Positions 15,546 through 25,270 of a stretch of 64,000 nt of DNA are shown here, in pieces. This DNA comes from Verrucomicrobiales bacterium (GTDB lineage: Bacteria; Verrucomicrobiota; Verrucomicrobiia; Limisphaerales; UBA9464), in the NCBI GenBank assembly GCA_027488845.1, contig JAIYBC010000057.1:124001-188000 (forward strand). The letters run 5' to 3'. The position numbers were made by a program, and so were the translations under genes. Position 1 is the first letter of the stretch. Each line of letters starts with the position of its first letter. A model generated the notes under the pieces. The model did no database searches. It saw only the letters and a program-made list of their open reading frames with translations, and had not been told where the DNA came from.

Positions 15546-18500
15546 ATGACTCCTCTGCGTGCCTTCTCCGGCGCCCTCGCGTTGCTCCTGATTGGGGGAG
15601 TCCCATGGACGGCTTCGGCGGATCCGGCGGATGCGAACGGTCCAGCGGCCCCGTCCGCGGATGCTATGACATCGGCGACCCGCCTCAGGGTGGCCCCCGG
15701 TCTGGCGGTGTCGCCGTGGGCGACGGAGCCGCTGGTCCGGGACATCACCAGCCTCTCCTTCGACTCCGCCGGCAGGGCCTATGTGGTGGAGACCGGCCGG
15801 CGCCGGACGAGCGTGTTCGATGTCCGCGGGCTTGGGGCCTGGTTGGAGGATGACTTCGCGTTCCGTTCCACGGGCGATCGGCAGGATTTCCTGAGAAAGG
15901 TGCTGGATCCGTCGGATCCCCGGTATTCCGCCTTCCTCTCCGCGGTCACCAAGGCGGGGAAGGGGGGATTCCAGGACTTCAACCGGGACGGCACCATCGA
16001 CTGGAAGGACCTCGAGGTGGAGTCCGAGCGGGTTCGGCTGCTGACCGACACCGATGGCGACGGCCGGGCCGACACCGCGGAGACCTTCGTGGACGATTTC
16101 CGCAGTCCGATCGGAGGCGTGGCCGCCGGGGTGTTGGTGGAGGGCTCCCATGTGTGGTTCGCGTCGATTCCGGACCTCTGGCGGTTTGATGCCGGCGACC
16201 GGCGGTTCTCGGGATCCGGTCCTGCGGCTCCGGAACTCCAGGCCGCGAAGGAATCCCACCGGATCCTCACCGGCTTCGGAGTGCACATCGCCTTCGGGGG
16301 ACATGACCTGCACGGACTCACGCTTGGACCGGATGGGAGGCTCTACTTCAGCATCGCCGACCGCGGTACCTCGGTGACGAACCGCGAAGGTTTGCGGATC
16401 TCGCTGCCGGACACGGGAGCCGTCTTCCGCTGTGACCCGGATGGAAGCCGGATGGAGGTGTACGCCTCGGGGTTGAGGAACCCGCAGGAACTCGCGTTCG
16501 ACGACCTGGGGCGGCTCTGGACCGGCGACAACAACGGCGACGGCGGGGACAAGGCGCGGTGGACGCTCGTCCTCGAGGGGGCCGACTACGGCTGGACCCT
16601 GGGATGGCAGTGGCTGCCGAAGATGGGGGCGTGGAACTCGGAGCGGCTCTGGCACCTGCGTGAGGGCAACAGCGCCGCGTACCTGGTTCCTCCGGTGGCC
16701 CACGTGGGGCATGGGCCGGCGGGAATCGCCTTCTATCCGGGCACGGGACTCGGGGACCGGTTCCGCGGGCATTTCTTCCTCGCCGATTTCCCGGGTGGAA
16801 TCCGGACGTTCCAGGTGGAGCCGCAAGGGGCCTTCTTCCGGGTGGCCCAGCAAGGGCCGTGGATGGAGGACAACGCGTCCACCAACCGCACGGGGAAGCT
16901 CCTGTGGGACCTGTCGCCGGTGGACGTGACCTTCCCGCCGTTCGGGGGAGTCGTCGTGGCGGACTGGGTCCAGGGGTGGGACAAGACCGGGAAGGGGCGG
17001 CTCTGGCATGTGGCCGACCCGGCGTTGGCTGGCGACCGTGCGATTGCCGAGGTCCGCCGATTGCTAGCGGAAGGGACCAGTGGGGTCTACGCGGCCGAGT
17101 TGGCGGGGAGACTCGGGCATCCGGACCAGCGCGTGCGTCTGGCGGCGCAATGGGAGTTGGCCCGGCGCGGCGCAGCGTCGATGCGTCCGCTCCTGAGGAT
17201 CGCCCAGGATTCCAGGTCGCGGTTGGCGCGGATCCACGCCATCTGGGCGCTGGGGCAGATCGTCCGATCGGACCGTTCGCTGGGGGAGGGGAACTCCTTC
17301 CGATCCCTGCGCCCGCTGTTGAGGGACCGGGATCCCGAGATCCGTGCACAGGTCCTGCGTCTGTTGTCGGAGACCGGTGAACCGGGATGGCGTCGTGGAC
17401 TTGCGGGGCACCTTGCGGATCCGGAGGCGGTCGTCCGGGTCGCCGCGCTGGAAGCGGTCCGGAGGATCCAGGACCGGGAAGGTCGGTTGTCCCCGGAGAC
17501 GGCTTGGGCGGTCGCGAGTCTGGCTGCCGGGGAGAGGGAGCCGGATCCGGCGGAGTTCCTTGCATTGACCCGGGCGGTCCCGGTGACGGAGTCCTTCCAT
17601 TACCTCGGGGAGGATCCGCCTGTGGGGCGGACGCCTTCGCGGTCCCGGATCGGTCATGGACGGGGACTGGCCTCGTCGCCGTACGCCGACCGGCTCCGTT
17701 TGGCCTTGCTGATCCGGCTGCGGCGGGAAGGGGATCCGGAAGTCGCGAGATTCCTGGGCTCCTCGAATGCGGTCCTGGCCCTGGAGGCGGCGCGGGCGGT
17801 GAACGACGTGCCGATCCCGTCGGGGTTCCCGGCCCTGGCCGCACTGCTCCGGGAAAACGTCCCGGCGCTTCCCCGTGGGGGAGAGGAGCGTCTCGGGGGA
17901 GTCCGCCTGAAGCGGGAAGAGGCGAGGGGCTGGATCCTGCGCCGAGCCGTCAATGCCGCGTTCCGTCAGGGGGAGACTTCCGGGGCCGCGGCCATCGGAC
18001 GACTTTCGATGGATGCCGGCCAGCCCGAGGCGCTCCGCGTCGAGGCGATCGAGGCGTTGGCCGATTGGGGGCGTCCCTCGCCCCGGGATCGGATCGTCGG
18101 TCTCCATCGGCCCCTTCCCCCGCGCGATCCGGCACCGGCCTTGGCGGCGATGGAGGAATCCTGGCGGACGCTGGAAGGTCCGAAGACGCCGGTTGCCGTG
18201 GCTGTCGCAGCGTTGAGGGCGGCGGAACGCCTGCGGCCCACCGGACTTCAGGAGCTGTTGAAGCGGAGTACGTCGAGCCCGTTCGCCGAGGTCCTGAAGG
18301 AGGCTGAGCGTATCGACGTTGCCGTGCGGAAGGAGTCGTGGGAGTCGCTCTTGTCCTCGCTGGAGACCGGATCGGTGCGCGAGCGGCGGGCCGCCTTCGC
18401 GCGGTTGGCCTCCGCGGGGAATTCCGGTTTGTCTTCCGCGGTGGAGAAGTGGATCCGGAAGGTGACGGCCGGAGGTGTCGATCCGGCGTTGCGGGCGGAC

Positions 18501-19031
18501 ATCCTGGACCTGGCCCGGATTCCGGGTCTTTCGTCAGCGGTCGGCGACGCGTTGGCCGATTGGAGACGGAGCCTGCCGGAGAGCGATCCGCTTGCGGCGT
18601 TCCGGCCGGCTTTGGGAGGGGGCGATCCGGAGAACGGTCGGCGCCTTTTCGCCGAGCGGGCCGACTGGGGATGCCAGCGGTGCCACAAGCTCGGCGGGGT
18701 GGGTGGAGACGTCGGACCGGAGTTGGCCGGACTCGGCCGCAAGCGGGGACGGGAACATGTGCTTCGGTCGATCCTCCAACCCAACGCCGAGATCGCCGCG
18801 GGTTTCGAGAGTGTCGTCGTGGTCACCCACGACGGCGAAACCATCGCGGGAACGCTCCGCTCCGAGACGCCGGAATCGGTCGTGGTCCTCACCGGCGACG
18901 AAGGGCCGGTGGCGGTTCCGAAGTCCCGGATCGCAAGCCGGGAGCGGGCGCCTTCGGCGATGCCGGAAGGGCTTGGGGAGCTGATGACCCTTCGTGAGCT
19001 GCGCGACCTGGTCGAAGCCCTGCAGGATTGA
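15546..19031 (+). CDS. PVC-type beta-propeller/HEAT/haem-binding CxxCH protein
   Basis: 1161 residues with a signal peptide (1-26, ending ASA). Order: a six-blade propeller-type sugar-dehydrogenase-like region (about 45-500; SFDSAGRAYVVETGR, LTLGPDGRLYFSIADRG, GLRNPQELAFD), a stretch of HEAT-like repeats (about 510-950), and a C-terminal haem domain with one CQRCH site (about 1040) and a DVGPELAGLG motif. Within the propeller are two EF-hand-like loops, DFNRDGTIDWKDL and DTDGDGRADTAE, likely Ca-binding. This architecture is frequent in Planctomycetes and Verrucomicrobia, where many copies exist; substrates are unknown, with carbohydrate oxidation as the usual guess. ATG 15546 is chosen for the signal peptide; the frame is open further upstream. 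Confidence 0.88.
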   Translation: MTPLRAFSGALALLLIGGVPWTASADPADANGPAAPSADAMTSATRLRVAPGLAVSPWATEPLVRDITSLSFDSAGRAYVVETGRRRTSVFDVRGLGAWLEDDFAFRSTGDRQDFLRKVLDPSDPRYSAFLSAVTKAGKGGFQDFNRDGTIDWKDLEVESERVRLLTDTDGDGRADTAETFVDDFRSPIGGVAAGVLVEGSHVWFASIPDLWRFDAGDRRFSGSGPAAPELQAAKESHRILTGFGVHIAFGGHDLHGLTLGPDGRLYFSIADRGTSVTNREGLRISLPDTGAVFRCDPDGSRMEVYASGLRNPQELAFDDLGRLWTGDNNGDGGDKARWTLVLEGADYGWTLGWQWLPKMGAWNSERLWHLREGNSAAYLVPPVAHVGHGPAGIAFYPGTGLGDRFRGHFFLADFPGGIRTFQVEPQGAFFRVAQQGPWMEDNASTNRTGKLLWDLSPVDVTFPPFGGVVVADWVQGWDKTGKGRLWHVADPALAGDRAIAEVRRLLAEGTSGVYAAELAGRLGHPDQRVRLAAQWELARRGAASMRPLLRIAQDSRSRLARIHAIWALGQIVRSDRSLGEGNSFRSLRPLLRDRDPEIRAQVLRLLSETGEPGWRRGLAGHLADPEAVVRVAALEAVRRIQDREGRLSPETAWAVASLAAGEREPDPAEFLALTRAVPVTESFHYLGEDPPVGRTPSRSRIGHGRGLASSPYADRLRLALLIRLRREGDPEVARFLGSSNAVLALEAARAVNDVPIPSGFPALAALLRENVPALPRGGEERLGGVRLKREEARGWILRRAVNAAFRQGETSGAAAIGRLSMDAGQPEALRVEAIEALADWGRPSPRDRIVGLHRPLPPRDPAPALAAMEESWRTLEGPKTPVAVAVAALRAAERLRPTGLQELLKRSTSSPFAEVLKEAERIDVAVRKESWESLLSSLETGSVRERRAAFARLASAGNSGLSSAVEKWIRKVTAGGVDPALRADILDLARIPGLSSAVGDALADWRRSLPESDPLAAFRPALGGGDPENGRRLFAERADWGCQRCHKLGGVGGDVGPELAGLGRKRGREHVLRSILQPNAEIAAGFESVVVVTHDGETIAGTLRSETPESVVVLTGDEGPVAVPKSRIASRERAPSAMPEGLGELMTLRELRDLVEALQD

Positions 19032-19119
19032 GCCGATCGTGGTCCCGGATCCGGATCCTCCTTGGGGGCCTTGAGTTTCCGCGGGAGGTCCGTCCCCGCT
19101 CCCATCGGTTGGATCCGCC

Positions 19120-20862
19120 TCAGAGCCAGGGTTGCAGCAGTTCCTTCTCCTGACGCTTGAGGGAGGTCGTGTCGATCTGGCGTGCGTATCGGCGGGCGGC
19201 CTCGCGTTGCTGGTTGGCGCCGAGGATGGCGACATAGGTCACCTGCTCGCGGGTGGAGAGTTTCTCCCACTCCGGGGAGCCCTGTTCGAAGGTGTTGAGA
19301 GCCGCCGCGGCATCTCCCTTGCGGAGACGCACGAGCGCCAGGGCGGAGACGAACCGCCGGTTCCTGGAAGGCTCCGCGTCCTTCTCGTCGTCGAGCACCT
19401 TGCGGAGGGCGCGCTCCGCGTCGTCGAGGTTGCTTCCGTTCAACGCCTCCCGTTCGGCCCGTTCGGCCGCCAACCGGAAGTCGTTCGGGGCGAAGTTGCT
19501 CAACCGCGAAAGGACGGTGATCTCCGCCTCGACCTGGTCTCGATCCTTGGCGAGCCGGAGCGCCTGACCGCCCGCGGCGAGCATCAGGTGCTGGAACTCG
19601 GTGATCCGGGTCCAGATGCGGATCGCGGTGTCCGGAAGGGTGAGTTCCTCGGCGGTGCGGGCGATGAAGACAAGGGCGTCGGGGCTGCGCGTGGTGAGGT
19701 CGGCGGCACCTTGCAGCAGGTTCTCGGCGTCCGCGCCGCGGCCTTCCGCGGCCGCCAAGCGCGCCCTCAGAATCAGATGGGAGAAATCCGGGATGCGTCG
19801 TTCGCTCTTGCGGAGGAATGCGGCGAGGTCCTGCCACTTCCCGGTTTGGGCGAGGGCTTCGGCATGGTGGACGCCCAATGTCGGATCGAGGAGCGCCCGG
19901 TCCTCGGGGAGAACCTCGATCAGGCCGGCCGGGTCCCTCTGGAGAAGCCAGGACGCCAGCAGGATGGAATTGGTGGTCGAGGACTCGGCGGCCAGCTGGG
20001 CCTTGGCCTTGGCGGCGATCTCGGGCCGGTCGTTCGTCCGTGCCTGCCACCGCAGGGTCAGGGCGCTGATGTTGTTGGTGATGTTCCCGAGGTTGAGGTC
20101 GAGGATCGCCAGCAGTTCGGGGATCTGCTCCGAGTTCAGCTGGCCGCTGCCCACGAGCCGGCTGATTGCGGGTGTCTGGAGCGGGCCGCGGACGCGGGCC
20201 ACGTCGGTCAGGAGTGCGAGTCCCTCGCCGGCCACGGACGAGTTGGTGTTGAGGGCCAGCAGGCTGCCCAGCGTGAACTGGTTGGTCAGGTCGAGCGGGT
20301 CCTGGGTGAACGCGTAGCGGGCGAGTCCGATGGCGCGGTCCTGGAAGCCCGTCTCGGTGAGGTGGGTGATGCCCAGCCGCAGGATCCGGGAATTGGTGGA
20401 CTGTGCCGGTGCCAGTTCGGTCAGGAGCGGGGCGGAGACGTCCGCCCGGTGCAGGGTGACCGAGGTCTCGAGGAAGTTGACCTTGTCCTCGAAGGTGGCC
20501 CTGCCGAGTGCCGTCAGGGTTTGCCAGTCCTGGAGGGCCGCCACGGGATTGAGCCTGAAGAGGTATTGGGCGCGAAGCCGGACGATTTCAGGATCGTTGG
20601 GTGCGAAGCGGTTGGCGGCCTTGATCTGCAGGATGGCCTCGTTGGTCTTCCCGGCATTCAGCAACCCCGTGGCCTCCGCGGCGAGTTGGCGGCCTCGGTA
20701 CTCCTTGAACTTCGGATAGCCGAACTTCTGGGCAAGTACCGCAGCGATCCCGAAGGCCGGGATCCCGACGAACAGGAGGAAAGCCTTCCGTGAGGAACCC
20801 ATCCTGCGGCGTTTGCGCGCCTGTGGACTCGTGGGAGGTGTGCTGGGCGGGTTCGGTTTCAT
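19120..20862 (-). CDS. TPR-rich membrane-anchored protein, second copy
   Basis: 580 residues. Basic N-terminus (RKRRRMGSSRK), one membrane helix (about 27-45), then tetratricopeptide-type helical repeats for the rest. Its end (YVAILGANQQREAARRYAR, then KRQEKELLQPWL) closely matches the end of the preceding gene (YVALLGASGQRESARRLAR, then HRQEKPLVAPWL), so the two arose by tandem duplication. Last gene of the exosortase-TPR-TPR operon; its ATG overlaps the previous stop by four bases. Probably a scaffold facing outside the membrane; partners unknown, perhaps extracellular polymer or exosortase substrates. Confidence 0.8.
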   Translation of the reverse strand: MKPNPPSTPPTSPQARKRRRMGSSRKAFLLFVGIPAFGIAAVLAQKFGYPKFKEYRGRQLAAEATGLLNAGKTNEAILQIKAANRFAPNDPEIVRLRAQYLFRLNPVAALQDWQTLTALGRATFEDKVNFLETSVTLHRADVSAPLLTELAPAQSTNSRILRLGITHLTETGFQDRAIGLARYAFTQDPLDLTNQFTLGSLLALNTNSSVAGEGLALLTDVARVRGPLQTPAISRLVGSGQLNSEQIPELLAILDLNLGNITNNISALTLRWQARTNDRPEIAAKAKAQLAAESSTTNSILLASWLLQRDPAGLIEVLPEDRALLDPTLGVHHAEALAQTGKWQDLAAFLRKSERRIPDFSHLILRARLAAAEGRGADAENLLQGAADLTTRSPDALVFIARTAEELTLPDTAIRIWTRITEFQHLMLAAGGQALRLAKDRDQVEAEITVLSRLSNFAPNDFRLAAERAEREALNGSNLDDAERALRKVLDDEKDAEPSRNRRFVSALALVRLRKGDAAAALNTFEQGSPEWEKLSTREQVTYVAILGANQQREAARRYARQIDTTSLKRQEKELLQPWL

Positions 20863-22616
20863 TGGGTCGTCAACCAGGGGGCTACCAACGGTTTCTCCTG
20901 CCGGTGCAACAAGTCAATCGGGACTCTCCGGGCCAGTCGTCGCGCGGATTCCCTCTGCCCCGAGGCGCCCAGCAAGGCGACGTACACCGCCTTGGCCCGG
21001 GGGGAGACGCGGTCGAAGTCGAAGCCGGCTTCCTCCAGGAGGGCCAGGCCCGAGGAGGGATCCGCGGACCTCAGGCGAGCCAGCGCGAGTCCAATCCTCC
21101 ATTCGATCCGATCCGGCTGCGATTCGTGCAGCCCCTGAAGCGTCTTCGTCGCCTTGGCGGTTTCCTCCTCGAAGAGCAGGTCGAGGATCGCCGCTTCGGC
21201 GGTGAAGGACTCGTCCGCGCTGAAGAAGCCCGCCAGCCGACGCACGGAACGGTGGAAGAGCGTCAGGTCGTCCATGGACCTCGCCATCCGGCTGACCTGG
21301 CGTGCGGCCTCGACGGAATGCCTCGAGTCGCCAAGGAGGGTCTCCCACGCGGCCAACGCGGCATTGGTCATGCCTTGGGCCTCGGCGGTCCGGGCCAACA
21401 CGGGGAGCCAACGCCGGTCGTTGCCGGCGGACTCGACCGCGGCCCGGTACTCCGCCTCCGCCTCGTCCCGGCGCCCGGCCGCAAAGGAGCTTCTTCCCCT
21501 GAAGTACTTGACCACACCGGGGGTCAACCCGGGTTTCTCGTCGGACAGGATGGATTGGAGTTCCTTCCAGCGTCCGGCCGAGGCGAGACCCTCGCAGCGG
21601 ATCATCTGGAGGTTCAGGTTCGTCCGGGCCATCCCTTCGGGCAACCAGTCTGGCAGGCGTGACGCGGCGTTCCTCAACAGCCATTCGCAGACCTGGAAGG
21701 TCTCCGCCCGATCCGCCCCCGGTGGCGTGGCGGACAGCAGTTCGTCGACTGGCGACTTCTGGCCGTCCGTGGGGAAGCGCATGCGGATCGCGGTCAGTGC
21801 GAGGCGCACCGGGAGCGGGGGATTGTCCTGGCTGGACAGCCGGCGGAGGACCGTGTCGGCCTCGGACCGCTTGAGGTCGGGGATCCCGGAAAGCAGCAGC
21901 GCCGCCTCGACGGCGTCCTCGCCGCCGTCGGCGACCAGTGACCAAACGAGCCGCCTGCCTTCCTCCCGCGGCGGACCCGGCGGGAACTCGAGGAGCACGG
22001 TGCCCAGCAGCAGCTGGTTCCTCCGGTTGGAGGGCTCCTGGGAAAGCAGGAAGCGGGCGGTGCGGGTCGCGCGGGGGATGTCCCGCAGCAGCAGATGCTG
22101 GCGGACCAGCAGCCGCAGGAAGACCGGATTCGTCGGGCTGGCCCTGACGAGCTCGGTCAGCATCGGGCGCGAGAGGTCCAGCCGGTTGGCCATGAGGGCG
22201 GCCTCGACATACTCGGACCGTTCCCGTGCGTCGGCCCGCGGGCCGGCCACGGCAAGGTACTTCTGCCAGTAGGCCACCGATTCCTCGGCCCTGCCGAGGG
22301 CGAGGAATCGGGCGGCGGCCCGGAGGACCTCCGGGTCGTCGGGTGCCAGGCGAACCGCCGACTTGACGAGGTCGAAGGTGCCGTCGAGGTCGCGGGCGGC
22401 GACCCGGGATTCCACCTCACGGGCCTTTCCCCGGGCGTTCCAGCCCTTCGCGAAGCGATACGCCGGCCTCGCACCGGCTCCGAGCGCCAGGGCGAGGACC
22501 GTCGCCCAGCCGAGGAAGCGGAAAATGCGACCCGAAGTCGAACGTCTCCGCGGCCGACGGGAACCACGCGGCGTCGGCTGTGTTTCGGCGGATTGCGGAT
22601 CGACGGGTCCGTTCAT
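20859..22616 (-). CDS. TPR-rich membrane-anchored protein, first copy
   Basis: 585 residues. Proline- and arginine-rich start (about 1-30), a membrane helix (about 33-52), then TPR-like helical repeats (for example SAVRLAPDDPEVLRAAARFL near residue 85). Paralogue of the next gene: same layout, related ends, similar length. It starts 13 bases after the exosortase stop and overlaps the second TPR gene by four bases, so the three form one operon. The function cannot be read from the sequence. Confidence 0.8.
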   Translation of the reverse strand: MNGPVDPQSAETQPTPRGSRRPRRRSTSGRIFRFLGWATVLALALGAGARPAYRFAKGWNARGKAREVESRVAARDLDGTFDLVKSAVRLAPDDPEVLRAAARFLALGRAEESVAYWQKYLAVAGPRADARERSEYVEAALMANRLDLSRPMLTELVRASPTNPVFLRLLVRQHLLLRDIPRATRTARFLLSQEPSNRRNQLLLGTVLLEFPPGPPREEGRRLVWSLVADGGEDAVEAALLLSGIPDLKRSEADTVLRRLSSQDNPPLPVRLALTAIRMRFPTDGQKSPVDELLSATPPGADRAETFQVCEWLLRNAASRLPDWLPEGMARTNLNLQMIRCEGLASAGRWKELQSILSDEKPGLTPGVVKYFRGRSSFAAGRRDEAEAEYRAAVESAGNDRRWLPVLARTAEAQGMTNAALAAWETLLGDSRHSVEAARQVSRMARSMDDLTLFHRSVRRLAGFFSADESFTAEAAILDLLFEEETAKATKTLQGLHESQPDRIEWRIGLALARLRSADPSSGLALLEEAGFDFDRVSPRAKAVYVALLGASGQRESARRLARRVPIDLLHRQEKPLVAPWLTTQ

Positions 22617-22629
22617 CGGGATCGCGGGG

Positions 22630-24267
22630 CTAGGGTCCGGCCGGCCGGTATTGGAACATCTCCGCGATCGAACCCATGGCGACCGCGATCGGCGGATCCT
22701 TCTGCGACAACGGGTAGGGGACGAAGCAGGAGACCAGCTCCACGCCGAGCAGGTGGCGGTCCGTGGGCCACGGCTGATAGACCTCCGGGTGCGGTGTGTA
22801 TCCGGCCTCGTAGCTCATCACCACCGGACGCCCATTCCGCCAAACGCCCCAGAGCTGCACCGCCTTCACGTCCTCGCGTTCGAATCGGAAGACGTAGAAC
22901 TGGAGCGGAACCCCTTCGATGACGACATTCGTGGTCGAGACCCCGCCCACCTGTTTCCAGCCGGAGCCAGGCATGCAGCTGTCGGGCCGGTGCCCAAGGG
23001 CGCGCTTGCTCTGGGGGGAAGGACGCCAGAACAGGTGGTAGGCGTCGACGAAGCCGAACGGGGCGAGCGCGTTGGTGAGACGCAGGGACTCGCCGGACGT
23101 CGCCTGGAGCTGGTTCCAAGCCCCTTCGTCGAAGTGGTTCTTCTTGATTCCCGGCCGTTTGTCGAACTGGGCCGTGAAGTAGGGCTCGGTCTGCGGCTTG
23201 GCCTTCCTGGCGAGGATGGCGTACCAGCCGTGGACCACGGCGAAGCACAGGATCAACACGGCCAGCATGGGGCGGAGGTCGGGCACGCGGTCCCAGCGCA
23301 GGTGGCGGACCAGGGGGACCGCATCCTTGGGGCGCTTGGAGGGCCATACGTCGCCGGCGGTGCTCTTCCCGGCCAGCCACTTCCCGAGGAGCCAGATGAC
23401 CGCGTAGAACGAGTACATGGCGGCATTGCCGATCCAGTCATGCGCCCGTTCCATCGCCTCCGGGCCTTCCTTCTCCATGATCCAGCAAAGGGCGAAGGTC
23501 CGCACGAAGTTGCTGATCAGCGCGAAGACGGTGGTGAGGAGGACGAGCGCGACACGGCGTGGCGTGGCGAGCATCAGCAGTTCGCCGATCGCGAGGCTGA
23601 GCATGAGTCCGGACTGGAGCGACCGGATGCCGCTGCAGGCCTCGACGATGCCGACGGTCCCCTTGCTGAGCTTGAGCACCGCGCCGGATCCCGATTCGAC
23701 CGGGATGCCCAGCCACCAGAGCAGTTCCGTCACGACCTGGGCGACGCCGATCATGAGGTTCTGCTGGAGCGGATGGGCGATGCGATCCGGCCATGGGACC
23801 GAAGTGAGGAAAAAGAGCACCGGGAACGCCCCGCAAAGGACCAGCTTCCGTCCCCCGGTCCAGAACATCGCGGCGAGGGTGAGGCCGACGGCGGCGAGGT
23901 TGATCGCCCAGAGCACCATGCCGGACTGGTGGTATTCGCTGCGGTAGACCTCGACCGGGAAGAGCGCCAGCGCCGGGATCGCCAACAGCCACCGGTTCCA
24001 GGGAACGCCGGCTCCCGCCGCGGGGCCCAGGGAGGTCCAGAACCCCTCGGGTTGGGTGCCGAGCCGTCTCCAAAGGTACAGCCCCATCAGCACCGGCACG
24101 ATGAAGCCATAGGAGTAGTTGTCGTCGGTCGACCAGAAGCCGGCGCAGATCGAGATCGCCCAGACCCAGAAGCATCCCAACAATACTCCCAGGACCCCGG
24201 CGCGCCCCTTGGGTGGAACGTCGACCTCCGGGCTTGGGCTGGATGGGGCAATCGACATCGGGTTCAT
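22630..24267 (-). CDS. Exosortase with fused C-terminal EpsI-like domain
   Basis: 545 residues from ATG 24267 (24258 is also possible). The first ~310 residues hold about eight to nine membrane segments and the catalytic set of exosortases/archaeosortases: Cys in VEACSGIRSLQSG, Arg in SNFVRTFAL and His in AHDWIGN. From about 345 follows a soluble domain with RPDSCMPGSGW, the mark of EpsI-type exosortase-associated proteins. Exosortases cut C-terminal PEP-CTERM-like sorting tags on the outer side of the inner membrane and are linked to exopolysaccharide production. No tagged substrate was found in this window. Which named subfamily it belongs to cannot be decided here. Confidence 0.9.
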   Translation of the reverse strand: MNPMSIAPSSPSPEVDVPPKGRAGVLGVLLGCFWVWAISICAGFWSTDDNYSYGFIVPVLMGLYLWRRLGTQPEGFWTSLGPAAGAGVPWNRWLLAIPALALFPVEVYRSEYHQSGMVLWAINLAAVGLTLAAMFWTGGRKLVLCGAFPVLFFLTSVPWPDRIAHPLQQNLMIGVAQVVTELLWWLGIPVESGSGAVLKLSKGTVGIVEACSGIRSLQSGLMLSLAIGELLMLATPRRVALVLLTTVFALISNFVRTFALCWIMEKEGPEAMERAHDWIGNAAMYSFYAVIWLLGKWLAGKSTAGDVWPSKRPKDAVPLVRHLRWDRVPDLRPMLAVLILCFAVVHGWYAILARKAKPQTEPYFTAQFDKRPGIKKNHFDEGAWNQLQATSGESLRLTNALAPFGFVDAYHLFWRPSPQSKRALGHRPDSCMPGSGWKQVGGVSTTNVVIEGVPLQFYVFRFEREDVKAVQLWGVWRNGRPVVMSYEAGYTPHPEVYQPWPTDRHLLGVELVSCFVPYPLSQKDPPIAVAMGSIAEMFQYRPAGP

Positions 24268-24358
24268 AGTGTGTGGATCGGTTGCGGGGGGGTCAATGGC
24301 GAGGCCTTCCGGGGAAGGACGGCATTTGTCCCAGGCCTCGGGACAGGATGGCCGCCAC

Positions 24359-24565
24359 ATGAAGGCATTGATGGTCCTGATCCCGGGAACCGCATCCGGG
24401 GAGACGCTGGCCCGGTTCGGAAGGGCGCACCTCGTCCGGTTGTGGGACGGGCGGTTCGTGGTGGAAGGCGGAGGTGACCACGAGGTCCGGGAGGCCCGTG
24501 AGTGGGCGGCGCATTTCCTTCACGAAGCCGTGTACATCGGGCGCATTGCCGGACGTCGTTCCTGA
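24359..24565 (+). CDS. Small hypothetical protein
   Basis: 68 residues beginning MKALMVLIPGTASGE. Mixed hydrophobic and charged segments with no clear signal peptide or membrane helix; the LVRLWDGRFVVEGGGDHEV stretch is probably beta-strand. It lies between the divergent exosortase gene and the convergent response regulator gene. The frame is open upstream, but the upstream part overlaps the exosortase. No family recognised; supported only by sensible composition and position. Confidence 0.45.
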   Translation: MKALMVLIPGTASGETLARFGRAHLVRLWDGRFVVEGGGDHEVREAREWAAHFLHEAVYIGRIAGRRS

Positions 24566-24622
24566 ATCGGGGGGCAGTTCCCGAATCGCCATGTGCGGCC
24601 GGGCATCCGCCGGCCCGGTTCC

Positions 24623-25270
24623 TCAGGCGTCGACCAAGCCTTCGCGGACGGCGTAGCGGACCAGTCCGGCGACGGAATGCACCGCCAGCTTGCGCATCAC
24701 GTTGGTGCGATGGGATTCGACCGTCTTCACCGAGAGCCCGAGCTCGGAGGCGACCTCCTTGTTGCTCTTGCCCTGGGCGAGGTGGCGGACGATTTCGCGT
24801 TCCCTCGGGGAAAGGTTGGCGGTCTCGACCGGGGCCGGCGGGCGTTCGCCGACGAACTCGCCGACGACCATGCTGGTGACACGCTGGGTGAAGTACGTGC
24901 GGCCCTGGCGGATCGCGGTCACCGCCTCGGCCAGTTCGCGGCCGGCATCGGACTTGAGCAAGTAGCCCTTGGCTCCGGCACGGAGCACCTCGCGGACGAC
25001 CTGGTTGGACTCGTGCATGGTCAGCACGAGCACGGCGGTCTCGGGTGAGACCTCGCGGATCGCAGCGGCGGTCTCGAAGCCGTTCATCCGGGGCATGGTG
25101 ACATCGAGGACGGCGAGACCCGGCCGGTGGGCGCGCACCAGCTCCAGCGCCGCCTCGCCGTCCGCGGCCTCGCCCACCACATGGCACTCGGGCAGTTCCT
25201 CCAGCGCGGAACGGATGCCCCGGCGGACGATTTCGTGGTCGTCGGCGATGACGATGTTGTAGTCGCTCAT
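24623..25270 (-). CDS. NarL/FixJ-type response regulator
   Basis: 215 residues. Receiver domain (about 1-120) with the acidic pair in IVIADDHEIV, phosphorylation Asp in LAVLDVTMPRMNG, the Thr/Ser switch in LVLTMH and Lys in GYLLKSDA; then a LuxR-type helix-turn-helix (about 150-210; LSPREREIVRHLAQGKSNKE and SVKTVESHRTNVMRKL). Acts as a DNA-binding regulator controlled by the adjacent kinase, whose stop overlaps this ATG by four bases. Target genes are unknown. Confidence 0.95.
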   Translation of the reverse strand: MSDYNIVIADDHEIVRRGIRSALEELPECHVVGEAADGEAALELVRAHRPGLAVLDVTMPRMNGFETAAAIREVSPETAVLVLTMHESNQVVREVLRAGAKGYLLKSDAGRELAEAVTAIRQGRTYFTQRVTSMVVGEFVGERPPAPVETANLSPREREIVRHLAQGKSNKEVASELGLSVKTVESHRTNVMRKLAVHSVAGLVRYAVREGLVDA

